NCBI GenBank assembly: GCA_035999365.1
Contig: DASYGT010000050.1
Coordinates: 124,001 to 188,000 of the forward strand
From: DASYGT01 sp035999365
Lineage (GTDB): Bacteria > Actinomycetota > Actinomycetes > Mycobacteriales > Jatrophihabitantaceae
Direction of reading: 5' to 3'
Length of the DNA stretch: 64,000 bases
Part shown: positions 49,247 through 58,586 of the stretch, one piece after another
Position numbering within the stretch: the stretch's first letter is position 1
How the letters are laid out: each line of letters starts with the position of its first letter
Notes under the pieces: model-generated
Seen by the model: the letters and a program-made list of their open reading frames with translations, nothing else
Databases searched by the model: none
What the model was told of the DNA's origin: nothing
Made by a program: the position numbers and the translations under genes

Positions 49247-50682
49247 GACCGTGCCTTCGTCAGGTCGACAGAGGGGACTGCAGGTACGCCCTCCTCCTTC
49301 TCGAGTCTGTCAGCGTAGAGGAGCGCCACGAGGATCGCGGCCGGCACATAGTAGAAGCGGTCGGTGAGGTCGGCTTCGAAGATGTTCAGCGCGCCGATGG
49401 TGAGCGTGATCGTGAGCAGTGCCGCCGCCAGGTCGTATTGCGGCATCAGCTTCCACGCGACGAAGGCTGCGCCGAGTGAATACACGGCCATCGCGAAGAA
49501 GAGCAGCAGTCCGCCCGCGGCGAGCTCCTGCAGGTAGACGTTCTGCGCTTCGAATGACACCTGCAAGCCGACGCCGTAGAGCGGTGAGTGGGCGATGTCG
49601 AGATGTGCCTGGTGCGCGACGATCGTGCGCGCCTGGTCGCTGCCGGTCGTCGAGATGCCGCCGATGAGTCGGGTCGCCTTGAGAATGGACACGCCGAAGG
49701 ACGGGACGACGGCAGCGATCGCGCCCGCGAGCACGACCAGGCTCAGTCCGGTCATCGGTGCGTAGGGCCGGGCGCGCGGCAGGATTACCAGGCTAAGCAC
49801 GAGGGCCAGCGCGACGCATGCCGCTCCGCCGCGTGATCCGCTGGCGTAGACGCCAAGCAGTAGTCCGGGCAGCGTGATGATGCCGAGCCACCGCTCGCGG
49901 CGATCGGCCGAGAACACCAGCCACGTAGACAGCGGCACGCAGATCGTGAGGCCGGCGGCAAGGAAGTTCGGGTGCAACGAGAAGCCGAACTGACGCCCTG
50001 GCGAAGGCGGGATGTGGGTGACGAGCTGGGCGATCTTGCCGAAGCCGAGCTTGCCGGCCATGGCGGCCCAGCCCGAGGCCGCCGCGCCAGTGGTGAATGC
50101 GATCGCCAGCCAGCGCGGGGCCTTGCGGTTCTGGTACGACGCGAACGTGAAGACGAGCGGGATCGCGAACACCGCGACGATGAACTTGAAGGCGGTACCC
50201 AGGTTGGCCGATGCGAGCGTCCCCTTGGTCGACACCGTGAGCTTGCCGGTGGCCGTGATCACGGTGCGCCCGGCAAGGTACTGGGTGTCCTGTGGGATCA
50301 CGATGTGCAGCATCGCCAGCAGCAGAATGATGAGCGCCAACTGCTTGATCCACCAGGGCGGCATCGGCAGACGCCGGTTCGGTTCGGCGATGAGGAAGAA
50401 CAAGAGGGCCAGCAGCACCAGCAGGTCACCGGGGCGGACGGGGCCGAGGTACCACCCGTTCCACGTCAGCGTGAAGCAGGACAAGATCGCAGCACCCATT
50501 GCCGCCTTGTGCGCGTCGTAGCCCACGATGAGGGTGATCACCGCGATGCCGCATACCGCGCCGATGATCACGAGGGCGGTGGTGTGCCCGGCCTTGAGTG
50601 CGACGGCTTCGATGATCAGCACGGCAGCGGCCATGAGCACGAGAGGCAACGGATGCGGATAGCTCCGTGGACGCTTGCTCAT
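49243..50682 (-). CDS. O-antigen ligase/polymerase-like membrane protein (Wzy-like)
   Basis: 479 residues with about 11-12 transmembrane helices. The long extracytoplasmic loop between residues about 330 and 390 contains TTGSDQARTIVAHQAHLDIAHSPLYGVGL, matching the Wzy_C/O-antigen ligase pattern (R...H.P..G.G). Likely polymerises repeat units or ligates the glycan to its anchor. Followed by the FkbM gene in an operon. The 361-base gap upstream separates it from the divergent kinase gene. Confidence 0.85.
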   Translation of the reverse strand: MSKRPRSYPHPLPLVLMAAAVLIIEAVALKAGHTTALVIIGAVCGIAVITLIVGYDAHKAAMGAAILSCFTLTWNGWYLGPVRPGDLLVLLALLFFLIAEPNRRLPMPPWWIKQLALIILLLAMLHIVIPQDTQYLAGRTVITATGKLTVSTKGTLASANLGTAFKFIVAVFAIPLVFTFASYQNRKAPRWLAIAFTTGAAASGWAAMAGKLGFGKIAQLVTHIPPSPGRQFGFSLHPNFLAAGLTICVPLSTWLVFSADRRERWLGIITLPGLLLGVYASGSRGGAACVALALVLSLVILPRARPYAPMTGLSLVVLAGAIAAVVPSFGVSILKATRLIGGISTTGSDQARTIVAHQAHLDIAHSPLYGVGLQVSFEAQNVYLQELAAGGLLLFFAMAVYSLGAAFVAWKLMPQYDLAAALLTITLTIGALNIFEADLTDRFYYVPAAILVALLYADRLEKEEGVPAVPSVDLTKARS

Positions 50683-51043
50683 TCCGCTCCCTGGCGCATA
50701 CGCCGGCCCGGCCCGGTGGTCGTTCCCGAAACGCTACGCGACCGGGGTCTGCAGCGTACGCACCCGGCGGGTGGCCGTGCCGCACGACGTCCGGCCCGCT
50801 CTCAGCTCGATCCCGCTTCCGCCGACGGGATCGGGTGCCTTGGCCCGCGCTGAGGATCCGCCCGCCTCGGGTGGACGAGCCGATCCGCACGTACCATCCT
50901 CCCCGGAGAGCCTCGTTCGGCGCAGCGACACCTACGGCAGTCGCCGCCTCATCCGACCGACCATCTCGTTCGGCAGTTAGCATCTGCCCCAAAGAACAGG
51001 CACTTGTTGCCGCCGATGCCGGTGTTTACGAAAGGCCACGTAC
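50683..51043. other. 361-base divergent intergenic region with a perfect hairpin
   Basis: No coding sequence is supported between the polymerase-like gene (minus) and the BY-kinase gene (plus). It holds a perfect palindrome CGATCCCG (50808-50815)/CGGGATCG (50826-50833) with a 10-base loop, a TAGCAT at 50978-50983 as a possible -10 and a GAAAGG ribosome-binding site before GTG 51044. It probably carries both divergent promoters of the assembly genes; the palindrome could be an operator. Confidence 0.5.
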
Positions 51044-52444
51044 GTGACGCTCAGGTCATACCTTCGAGTCCTCCGCGAGCGCTGGAAGCTCGTCGTGTCG
51101 TTCATCCTGGCCGCCACCGCGATTGCCGTCGTCATCACCGCGCTCACCCCGAAGAGCTATGAGGCCACCGCGCAGGTTCTCGTCGCGTCTGCCGGCAGCA
51201 CCGACCCGAGCATCCAGTCCCAGTCCCAGCTCTACGTGCAGAACCAGGTCGCGACGTTCGCCCAAGTCGTCGGCTCACCTGACGTCCTCAAGAGCGTCAA
51301 GCGCGATCTCGCGCTGCAGATCAGCGATACCGACCTCAAGAGCAAGCTCAGCGCAAGTGCGGCTACCGGCGAATCGATCGTCCTGGTGCACGCCAAGGAC
51401 GGAAACGCCGGTCAGGCGGCCGCGATCGCGAACTCCGCTGCGGCCGGGCTCGCCAAGGCCGTCGAGGGATACACGGTGACGCCGAACGGCAACTCGGTGA
51501 ATCTGTTCGTTACCGGGCCCGCGACCGCCCCGTCGAAGCCTGCGTCGCCGAACGTCATCCTCAATGTGGCCCTCGGCGTGATCCTGGGCCTGCTCGTCGG
51601 TGCGGCGCTCGCCGTCGCTCGAGACATCCTCGACACGCGGATCAAGGACGCCGACACGCTTGCCAAGGTCTCCCTCGCGCCGACCATGGGTGTTGTCGTC
51701 GAGGATCCCAAGACGCAGCGGCACCCCATCGCCACGCGTGCCGGTACGCGCAACATGCGTGCGGAGAACTATCGCCAGTTGCGGGCGAACCTCCAGTTCG
51801 CGAACGTCGACGAGCACCCTCGCGTCATCGCCGTGACGAGCTCGATCCCGGGCGAGGGCAAGACCACCGTCGCGATCAACCTGGCTTCGACACTCGCGGA
51901 GGCCGGCTTCACCGTGTGCCTCGTCGACGCAGATCTGCGCCGCCCAACCATTGCCAAGGTGCTCGGCCTGCTCAGCCCCGTCGGCCTCACCAGCGTTCTG
52001 ATCCATCAGATCGATCTGAGCGAGGCGATGCAGAGCGCGGGCTCGAACTTCTACGTGCTGACCTCTGGCCCGACACCGCCGAACCCGAGCGAGGTGCTGG
52101 CCTCCTCCTATGTCCGAGATGTCGTGAGGTCGCTGCTCGACAAGGTCGACTACGTGGTGCTCGACACGGCACCGCTCCTCCCCGTCGCCGACGGTTCGGA
52201 GGTCGCGGCGCTGGCCGACGGCACCCTGCTCGTCGCTCGCCACGGCATGACCACCGACAGCCACATTCGCCGCTCGGTCCACGCCCTCGCACGCGTCGAT
52301 GCCAAGCTCCTCGGCGTGCTGCTCAACCGCATTCCGGCCCGCAAGAGCAGCGAATACGGCTACACCTACTACCGCGCCGAGAACGAGGTGCCGACGCACG
52401 CCAACCAGGGGCGTCCGGCCGGGCGAGGCCGACGAGCGAAATGA
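51044..52444 (+). CDS. Wzz-BY-kinase fusion (polysaccharide chain-length/tyrosine autokinase)
   Basis: 466 residues. Wzz-type domain: transmembrane helix about 15-36, extracytoplasmic part about 37-170, second helix about 172-193. Cytosolic BY-kinase: Walker A GEGKTT near 271, A' CLVDADLRRP near 294, B VVLDTAPLLP near 370. A C-terminal tyrosine cluster (Tyr438, 440, 442, 443) is the expected autophosphorylation site. Unlike in Firmicutes, sensor and kinase are one chain. GAAAGG precedes GTG 51044. Probable partner of the phosphatase at 27685. Confidence 0.93.
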   Translation: MTLRSYLRVLRERWKLVVSFILAATAIAVVITALTPKSYEATAQVLVASAGSTDPSIQSQSQLYVQNQVATFAQVVGSPDVLKSVKRDLALQISDTDLKSKLSASAATGESIVLVHAKDGNAGQAAAIANSAAAGLAKAVEGYTVTPNGNSVNLFVTGPATAPSKPASPNVILNVALGVILGLLVGAALAVARDILDTRIKDADTLAKVSLAPTMGVVVEDPKTQRHPIATRAGTRNMRAENYRQLRANLQFANVDEHPRVIAVTSSIPGEGKTTVAINLASTLAEAGFTVCLVDADLRRPTIAKVLGLLSPVGLTSVLIHQIDLSEAMQSAGSNFYVLTSGPTPPNPSEVLASSYVRDVVRSLLDKVDYVVLDTAPLLPVADGSEVAALADGTLLVARHGMTTDSHIRRSVHALARVDAKLLGVLLNRIPARKSSEYGYTYYRAENEVPTHANQGRPAGRGRRAK

Positions 52445-52510
52445 CTCGCCGGTCACTAAGCTGATCGCGCCGCGTCGCGCCAGCGAACGGCCCAGCCTGG
52501 AGGTTCTGTC

Positions 52511-53488
52511 TTGAGTTCAGTCGACGCCGTGGTCACCGGGGCAGGCGGGTTCATCGGCGGGCATCTGGTCCGGTCCTTGCTCGAGCAGGGCAAGACGGTT
52601 CGCGGCGTAGACGTCAAGCCGCTCGGCGAGTGGTACCAGGTGCATCCCGAGGCAGACAACAGCCAGGGTGACGTGTCGTTGCTCGAGCACGCCCGCACGG
52701 CCGTCGACGGCGCTTCGGTCGTGTTCAATCTTGCCGCCGACATGGGCGGGATGGGGTTCATCGAGAACAACAAGGCCGCCTGCATGCTCTCCGTGCTGAC
52801 CAGCACACACGTGCTGCAGGCCGCCCGCGAGGTCGGCGTGGAGCGCTACTTCTACTCCTCCTCCGCCTGCGTCTACGCGGCCGAGCACCAGGTCAGCCCG
52901 GACGTCGTCCCGCTGCGCGAGGAGGACGCCTACCCGGCCATGCCCGAGGACGGCTACGGCTGGGAGAAGCTGTTCAGCGAGCGAATGTGCCGCCACTTCC
53001 TCGAGGACTACGGCGTTCAGACGCGCGTTGCCCGCTACCACAACGTCTACGGCGAGCACGGCACGTGGGAAGGCGGCCGCGAGAAGGCGCCCGCTGCGAT
53101 CTGCCGCAAGGTCGCGACCGCGGTGCTGACCGGCGAGCACGTCATCCCGATCTGGGGCGATGGCACCCAGACCCGAACTTTCATGTACATCGACGACTGC
53201 GTCCAGGGCACTCAGATGATCACCAACGGCGTCGACCCGCGCCCGGTCAACCTCGGTAGTGACGAGATCGTCTCGATCAACGGGTTGGTCGACATCGTCG
53301 AGCAGATCGCCGACGTCAAGCTCGAGCGGCAGTACGACCTGACTGCGCCCCAGGGCGTACGTGGACGCAGCAGCGACAACACCGAGATCGTCAACCGGTA
53401 CGGCTGGGCGCCGTCGATCCGGTTGACCGACGGCCTCGAACGCACCTATCGGTGGATCTACGACGAGGTCGCAAAGACCCTCGGCTGA
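52511..53488 (+). CDS. NAD-dependent sugar epimerase (GDP-mannose 3,5-epimerase-like)
   Basis: 325-residue extended SDR. VVTGAGGFIGGHLVRSLL binds NAD; NLAADMGGMGFIENN is the hallmark of the GDP-mannose 3,5-epimerase group; SSSACVYA and catalytic YGWEKLFSERM follow, then ARYHNVYGEHGTWEGGREKAPAA. It starts at TTG 52511 with GGAGG 8 bases upstream. The product could be GDP-L-galactose or a related sugar, but this subgroup also includes other GDP/UDP-sugar epimerases. Confidence 0.85.
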   Translation: MSSVDAVVTGAGGFIGGHLVRSLLEQGKTVRGVDVKPLGEWYQVHPEADNSQGDVSLLEHARTAVDGASVVFNLAADMGGMGFIENNKAACMLSVLTSTHVLQAAREVGVERYFYSSSACVYAAEHQVSPDVVPLREEDAYPAMPEDGYGWEKLFSERMCRHFLEDYGVQTRVARYHNVYGEHGTWEGGREKAPAAICRKVATAVLTGEHVIPIWGDGTQTRTFMYIDDCVQGTQMITNGVDPRPVNLGSDEIVSINGLVDIVEQIADVKLERQYDLTAPQGVRGRSSDNTEIVNRYGWAPSIRLTDGLERTYRWIYDEVAKTLG

Positions 53489-53494
53489 GCCCGT

Positions 53495-53527
53495 GTGCAG
53501 CCTGTAACGGCTGTGACAGGCGTGCAC
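53495..53527 (+). terminator. possible terminator after the epimerase gene
   Basis: GTGCAGCCTG pairs with CAGGCGTGCAC with one bulged base, 7 bases after the stop codon. A second small stem with a TTTT loop (ACGGCggttttgGCCGT) follows. No terminal T-run, so efficiency is uncertain. Confidence 0.4.
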
Positions 53528-53710
53528 GGACGGCGGTTTTGGCCGTTGTCGGCGTGCTGTCCCGATATCGAATCGCAATGAGCCGCTCTGGGTGATGTTA
53601 AGCCCGTGTGTGGTACGTTTCCGTCCCGGGCTCGCCCGGCGCGCGAACCCCGTATTTCTGAGATACGCTGCCCCGGCAAGTCAGCTGCCAAGAATGTGAT
53701 GGTGATTCCC

Positions 53711-54253
53711 ATGCGCCGCGTTGTCTTCGCGCTCGTCGCGCTGTCCCTCGGTGCCCTGGCACTGTTGGGTGGCCCGACACTCGCCTCGGCGACGCCCCGC
53801 ACGGCCGTTGCCGGCCCACCCTGCCCGGGCAGCACGCTCTATCCGCCGTCGCCCGACGCCACGATCATGTCGAGCACCACGACACCGGTGATCGGGCAGA
53901 AGATCGACGCCTCGGGCATCAAGTACTGCCCGAACGAGAACGTCACCCTCACCATCGCCGGACAGTTCGTCGGCACGGCACACACCGACAGTGCCGGCTC
54001 GTTCGATCCGACGCAGGTCACCGTCCCGGGCCCCGTCGGCGACAAACTGCTCTGCGGCATCGGTGCGAGCGGCCTGGTCGACGACCGCGATTGCCTCACC
54101 CTGCACGTCCGCGCCGGCTCCGGGCCGAACAGCAACCATCTCGGGAGCACGGGTGTCGAGGTCGCCACGATCATTGCCGTTGCGGTGGCGCTTCTCGGTG
54201 GTGGCGCCCTGTTCCTGAGCGCGGGCCGTCGTCGCAAGTCCGCCCGAGTGTGA
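53711..54253 (+). CDS. secreted protein with sortase-signal-like C-terminus
   Basis: 180 residues. Signal peptide about 1-25 (MRRVVFALVALSLGALALLG). The mature part resembles a small Ig-like domain (VIGQKIDASGIKYCPNENVTLTIAGQFVGTA) with four cysteines. The C-terminus shows LGSTG at 144-148, a hydrophobic helix and a basic RRRKSARV end, the tripartite layout of sortase substrates though LPxTG is degenerate. ATG 53711 follows GGTGAT; GTG/ATG codons at 53696 and 53699 are alternatives. Likely a cell-wall or membrane-anchored surface protein. Confidence 0.72.
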   Translation: MRRVVFALVALSLGALALLGGPTLASATPRTAVAGPPCPGSTLYPPSPDATIMSSTTTPVIGQKIDASGIKYCPNENVTLTIAGQFVGTAHTDSAGSFDPTQVTVPGPVGDKLLCGIGASGLVDDRDCLTLHVRAGSGPNSNHLGSTGVEVATIIAVAVALLGGGALFLSAGRRRKSARV

Positions 54254-54286
54254 CGTCGGCGGATTCCGCCGCACCTGAATGATCTG

Positions 54287-56101
54287 GTGAGTAGTCAGGC
54301 TCCATGGCGCGTCCGCTGGCAGACAAACCTGCGGTATATGCAGGCATCGGGCCAGCTGCGCCGCATCACGTGGTGGTCCGTAGGCACCCTCGTCGTGCTC
54401 GGTGCCATCTGGATCGTTGCCACCGGACTGCTCGCACGTCGTGAAGCCCAGCGGGTCGAGGCAGAGCTGCACCAGGTCGAGATCCTCGTATCGACTGGCA
54501 ACCTCGAGCAGGCAAAGCGTGTCGCCTCCGACATCCCTGGCCAGGCCGATCGCGCGCACTTTCTGACCACAGGCCCCGCGTGGTGGATCGCCTCGCACGT
54601 GCCCTACTTCGGCAAGCCGTTGGAGATCGTCCGCGGCACGACGCAGGCCGGACACGAGATCGGCAGCCGCGGTGTGCCGACGCTTATCGAGGTCGCGTCG
54701 ACTCTTGATCCGAATCAGCTGCGCACATCGGGAAAGACGCTCAGCCTGCCGCCGATCGTCGCTGCTGCACCGAAGCTCGCCGCCGCAGCGCACTCCCTCG
54801 ACACGGCGATCGCCGAGATCGACCGTCTGCCGACCTCGAGTTGGCTCGGCGCAGTCGACCGTCCACGGATCCGGCTGGCCCTTGAACTGCATTCCATCGG
54901 TGGGTACGTCGATGCCGCGGCGCGCGCCGCCAAGATCCTGCCGACGATGCTGGGACAGGACGGCACCAAGCGCTACTTCATCGGCTTGCAGAATGAAGCC
55001 GAAATGCGTGGCACGGGCGGCTTGCCAGGTGCCTTCGCGATCGTCGAGGCCACCCGTGGCACGATCCGCTTCACTCACTTCGGGAGCGACGCCGAGCTGC
55101 TCCCCGCGGCGACGGGTCAGCTGATTGCCACCGGGCTGAACTTCGGGTCCGAATATTCGAGTGCTTACGGCGCATCCGCCCCCACCTCGTTCATCGTCAA
55201 CTCGAACCTCAGCCCGAACTTCCCGTACGCCGGGAAGATCTGGGCAACGATGTGGCAGAAGGTGAGCGGCGAGCACATCGACGGCGCTATCGCACTCGAC
55301 CCCGCAGTGCTCGCTGCATTCCTGTCGGTCACCGGCCCGGTCACCCTGCCTGATCATGCGACGATCGACTACACGAGCGTGGTCCCGCTGACCGAGCGTG
55401 ACCAGTACTCCATCTTCGACAACAACATCGACCGCAAGGCATTCGTCGTGTCGATCCTCAAGGCTGTGTCGGAGAAGCTGACCAGTCAGCGCTCGGGCGC
55501 GACCACCCTCGCTCGGCTGATGAGCGCGGCGGCGAAGAACCAGCGGCTGCTCGCATGGAGCGCCGACCCCGCTATCCAATCTGTGCTCGCGCAGACGTCC
55601 TACGCGGGTGCCATACCTCAGACGAAGTCGACGTTCGTCGGGCCGGTGCTGAACAACGTCGCTGCGGGCAAGCTGGACTTCTACCTGCTTCGCGCGATGA
55701 ATTACCACCGCAGCGGGTGCGGCGACACGCGCGATGTCCTCGTCACGATCACCCTGCGCAACCAGGCACCGGCAACGGGCCTGCCGCCTTACGTCGATAC
55801 CCGCCTGGACAAGCACGCTTATCCGGTAAATCCGGGCGACAACAAGACGTTGCTGGACTACTACGCCACCGCCGGGTCACAGTTGTTGAGCGTGACGCTG
55901 AACCAGAACCCGACCACTGCCGGCGTCGAGACCGCGTTCGGCCACCCGATCTACCGGATGGAGGTGGAGTTGCCCCGTGGGACGACGCAAACCATCGTGC
56001 TGCACCTTCTGGAGCCCGCCACGACCGGCTCCCCCATCATCTGGCGGCAACCCGGCGTGACGCCGCTCAATGTGACCTTCTACGCCCAACCCTGTCGGTG
56101 A
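54287..56101 (+). CDS. DUF4012-domain membrane protein
   Basis: 604 residues. One transmembrane helix (about 30-50) precedes a large extracytoplasmic region. GLQNEAEMRGTGGLPGAFAIVEATRGTIRF and DGAIALDPAVLAAFLSVTGPVTLP are the DUF4012 core; the segment after it (from about 470) is beta-rich and holds a cysteine pair. DUF4012 proteins recur in actinobacterial polysaccharide loci, with no established activity. GTG 54287. The MmpS-like gene begins 8 bases downstream. Confidence 0.85.
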   Translation: MSSQAPWRVRWQTNLRYMQASGQLRRITWWSVGTLVVLGAIWIVATGLLARREAQRVEAELHQVEILVSTGNLEQAKRVASDIPGQADRAHFLTTGPAWWIASHVPYFGKPLEIVRGTTQAGHEIGSRGVPTLIEVASTLDPNQLRTSGKTLSLPPIVAAAPKLAAAAHSLDTAIAEIDRLPTSSWLGAVDRPRIRLALELHSIGGYVDAAARAAKILPTMLGQDGTKRYFIGLQNEAEMRGTGGLPGAFAIVEATRGTIRFTHFGSDAELLPAATGQLIATGLNFGSEYSSAYGASAPTSFIVNSNLSPNFPYAGKIWATMWQKVSGEHIDGAIALDPAVLAAFLSVTGPVTLPDHATIDYTSVVPLTERDQYSIFDNNIDRKAFVVSILKAVSEKLTSQRSGATTLARLMSAAAKNQRLLAWSADPAIQSVLAQTSYAGAIPQTKSTFVGPVLNNVAAGKLDFYLLRAMNYHRSGCGDTRDVLVTITLRNQAPATGLPPYVDTRLDKHAYPVNPGDNKTLLDYYATAGSQLLSVTLNQNPTTAGVETAFGHPIYRMEVELPRGTTQTIVLHLLEPATTGSPIIWRQPGVTPLNVTFYAQPCR

Positions 56102-56109
56102 GGTAGGCC

Positions 56110-56730
56110 ATGGGTCGTCACCTCGCTCGCAAGCCGATCGTTAGTCCCCGTATGACGAGACGACGATTCCGCCTGCGTTGGCGCCGACGCCAGCTGCAGC
56201 GCGCGTTGGTCGTGCTCGCCGTGATCTTCGTCGTCGGGGCAATTGCCCTGTTCGTGCAGTTGTACAAGTCAAGTTCGCCGAACGGAACGGGCATCACAGG
56301 TAGTGGCGACGGTGCGGCCGGGCTTGGCGCAGGCCCTGGGGGAACGGGATCGACGTCCATCACGGGAGGCTCGGGTGACACCTCGATCCTGAAAGACTTT
56401 CCCACTGAGCTGACCAGCAAGCTGGGCCACAACTTCCGCGGCCAGCGGGGGCACACGGTAGTGCTGACGGTCGCGACCTCAGGCACCGTCTCGCGACTCG
56501 GCTATCTCGTGCCCAGTGCCGACCGTGACCAGTTCGGCGATCACCGCAACGTGGCGCGCGGTTGGACCCAGACGTTCACAGCGCGCGGACCATACGGACC
56601 GTACTCGGCGATCTTCATCCAGACCGATCGGGCAGGCACTCCGGTGCACTGCACGGTCACGGTGGACGGAGTCGAAAAGGACTCCGAAACGATCTCGGGT
56701 GAGTACGGCCGAGGTCTCTGCTACGGGTGA
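56110..56730 (+). CDS. MmpS-like membrane-anchored protein
   Basis: 206 residues. A very basic N-terminus and one transmembrane helix (about 32-54) lead into a Gly/Ser-rich linker (55-95) and a beta-sandwich. The end CTVTVDGVEKDSETISGEYGRGLC resembles the closing beta-hairpin of mycobacterial MmpS proteins, with the paired cysteines. No MmpL transporter gene is nearby. It overlaps the MBL hydrolase gene (GTGA). Confidence 0.65.
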   Translation: MGRHLARKPIVSPRMTRRRFRLRWRRRQLQRALVVLAVIFVVGAIALFVQLYKSSSPNGTGITGSGDGAAGLGAGPGGTGSTSITGGSGDTSILKDFPTELTSKLGHNFRGQRGHTVVLTVATSGTVSRLGYLVPSADRDQFGDHRNVARGWTQTFTARGPYGPYSAIFIQTDRAGTPVHCTVTVDGVEKDSETISGEYGRGLCYG

Positions 56731-57470
56731 CCGGCTTCACGGTCGAGGAACTCGGTTCGGGCGTCTTCTTCGTTAACGGGCGAGATGTCAACTGGCTGCT
56801 CGTGCGCGAAGGCCGTGACCTGATCGCGATCGACTCCGGCTATCCGGGCTACCTTGCGGCTTTCGAGGCATCAGTAAGTGCAATCGGCGGGCGGCTGCAG
56901 GATATCCGTGCAGTCCTGCTGACGCATGCGCACGTCGACCACATGGGCGCGGTGAACGTACTCCACGAGCGGTTCGCAACCCCCGTCTACATGGATGCAC
57001 TCGAAGTTGCCAACGCGCGGCGCGACGTGTTGGAACAAGCCGGTCCTGCCGACGTAGCGCGCAACGCCTGGCGGCCCGGAGTGCTGCCGTGGGCATTGCG
57101 CATCATGCGGGTGGGCGCGATGAACGACGAGGCGATTCGGCACGCCGCCGCATTTCCTTCGGCGGGCCCGCTCGACCTGCCGGGGCACCCGCTGCCTGTA
57201 CCGACCCACGGGCACACTTCGGGGCACAGTGCGTATCTACTGGCCGACGCCGGCGTGATCGTGACCGGCGACGCACTCGTCACGGCGCACCCGGTGACAA
57301 GTACGCGCGGTCCACACGTGCTGCCGCGCTATTTCAATGCGGGTGACGCGCGGTCGGGACTCGATTCCCTCGTCGGCTTGCAGGCCGATCGCATCGCACC
57401 TGGGCACGGCCCGGCCGGGCGCTTGTCGATCACTTCCGCGGTAGAACGTGCGCGTGCCGAGGCCGGCTGA
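56727..57470 (+). CDS. MBL-fold metallo-hydrolase
   Basis: 247 residues. Metal-site motifs are complete: THAHVDHMG (HxHxDH), the His in HGHTSGHS, Asp in VTGDALVT and the terminal His in APGHGP. The family covers glyoxalase II, lactonases and others; no lineage-specific feature decides the substrate. GTG 56727 overlaps the preceding stop, so it shares the transcript of the envelope genes. Confidence 0.88.
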   Translation: MTGFTVEELGSGVFFVNGRDVNWLLVREGRDLIAIDSGYPGYLAAFEASVSAIGGRLQDIRAVLLTHAHVDHMGAVNVLHERFATPVYMDALEVANARRDVLEQAGPADVARNAWRPGVLPWALRIMRVGAMNDEAIRHAAAFPSAGPLDLPGHPLPVPTHGHTSGHSAYLLADAGVIVTGDALVTAHPVTSTRGPHVLPRYFNAGDARSGLDSLVGLQADRIAPGHGPAGRLSITSAVERARAEAG

Positions 57471-57514
57471 ACTCATTCACGCGAGGTCCACCAAACGGGA
57501 TACAGCGCAGGCTG

Positions 57515-57588
<74 letters not shown>

Positions 57589-57660
57589 TGTGCAACCGGC
57601 CCAGCATACCGGGCGCACCGAGCCTGTTTGACCGCGGTTCCGCCCGCGCAGACCGCCGTG

Positions 57661-58551
57661 TCAGAGGGCGCGCGGCCGCAAGGTCAGCAGCGAGGCCTCG
57701 GGGCGGCAGGCGAAGCGGATCGGCGCGTACGGGTTGGTGCCGAGCCCTGCGCAGACGTGGAAGTACATGTGGTCGTCCCACTGGTGCAGCCAGCGCGCGC
57801 GGTGCACGTCGATGCCGCAGTTGGTGACGATCGCCGGGCCGAAGGGGATCCGCACCTGGCCGCCATGCGTGTGTCCAGCGAGCGTCAGGTCGTACCCGTC
57901 GCGCGCGAACGCGGCGAGCAGGAACGGCTCCGGTGAGTGCGTCACACCGATGCGGACCACGGCCTCCGGCTCGGCCGGGCCCGCGATGCGGTGGTAGCGC
58001 GCCCGCTTGAGATGGGGGTCGTCGGTGCCGGCGAGCGCCACGGCTCCCTGCTTGAGCGGGGTGATCGCGCGGACGTGCGTGAGATCGGTCCAGCCTGCTC
58101 CGGACATGGCGGCCGCGAGGGCGGGCCAGGGCAGGGGATCGCCGTGCAGACGCTGCGTCTCGGGCATGAAGTACTTCGCCGGGTTCTTCGGTTTCGGGGC
58201 GTAGTAGTCGTTGTTGCCCGGAACGAAGCCGCCCGGAAAGGCGAACAGCGGCTCGAGCGCGTGCATGACCGAGGGGATGCCATCCGGGTCGGACAAGGTG
58301 TCGCCCGTGTTGATGACGATGTCGGGTTCCAAGCGGGCAAGATCGCGGATCCACGCCTGCTTGCGCTTCTGCCGAGCGGTGATGTGCAGGTCTGACACGT
58401 GCAGGAGCCGGATCGGATCGGAGCCAGGCGACAGCACCGGGACGTCAAAGCGGCGCAGGGTGAACGCGGTGCGCTCGATGAGGCAGCCGTACGCGAGCGC
58501 CGCCGCACCGACCCCCGTCGCGCAGGCGCTGGCTCGCACGACGCTCGGCAT
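57661..58551 (-). CDS. metallophosphoesterase (YkuE/LpxH-like)
   Basis: 296 residues. Calcineurin-like motifs in order: HVSDLHITARQ (DxH), VINTGDTLSD (GD), VPGNNDYY (GNND), VTHSPEP and AGHTHGGQVRIP (GHTHGGQ). A hydrophobic N-terminal segment (about 8-24) suggests membrane anchoring with the active site outside, as in YkuE-like phosphodiesterases. A TAGGCT -10 box sits 6 bases before ATG 58551, implying a leaderless mRNA. Confidence 0.9.
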   Translation of the reverse strand: MPSVVRASACATGVGAAALAYGCLIERTAFTLRRFDVPVLSPGSDPIRLLHVSDLHITARQKRKQAWIRDLARLEPDIVINTGDTLSDPDGIPSVMHALEPLFAFPGGFVPGNNDYYAPKPKNPAKYFMPETQRLHGDPLPWPALAAAMSGAGWTDLTHVRAITPLKQGAVALAGTDDPHLKRARYHRIAGPAEPEAVVRIGVTHSPEPFLLAAFARDGYDLTLAGHTHGGQVRIPFGPAIVTNCGIDVHRARWLHQWDDHMYFHVCAGLGTNPYAPIRFACRPEASLLTLRPRAL

Positions 58552-58557
58552 CAGCCA

Positions 58558-58563
58558 AGCCTA
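58558..58563 (-). promoter_or_regulatory. -10 box of the metallophosphoesterase gene
   Basis: TAGGCT on the minus strand, 6 bases before ATG 58551; it lies back-to-back with the yqeY box. Confidence 0.45.
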
Positions 58564-58574
58564 CGGGGGCTCGG

Positions 58575-58580
58575 TACCGT
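58575..58580 (+). promoter_or_regulatory. -10 box of the yqeY gene
   Basis: TACCGT, 6 bases before ATG 58587, no ribosome-binding site between. Confidence 0.45.
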
Positions 58581-58586
58581 GAGCCC

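Noticed and set aside
53681..55816. 711-codon open frame on the minus strand opposite the DUF4012 gene
   Set aside because: Antisense shadow of the DUF4012 gene and its upstream neighbour; no family resemblance or ribosome-binding site.
28452..57470. Polysaccharide locus as a recently inserted genomic island
   Set aside because: Its right edge abuts a tRNA gene, but I see no integrase, direct repeat of the tRNA end or shift in base composition.
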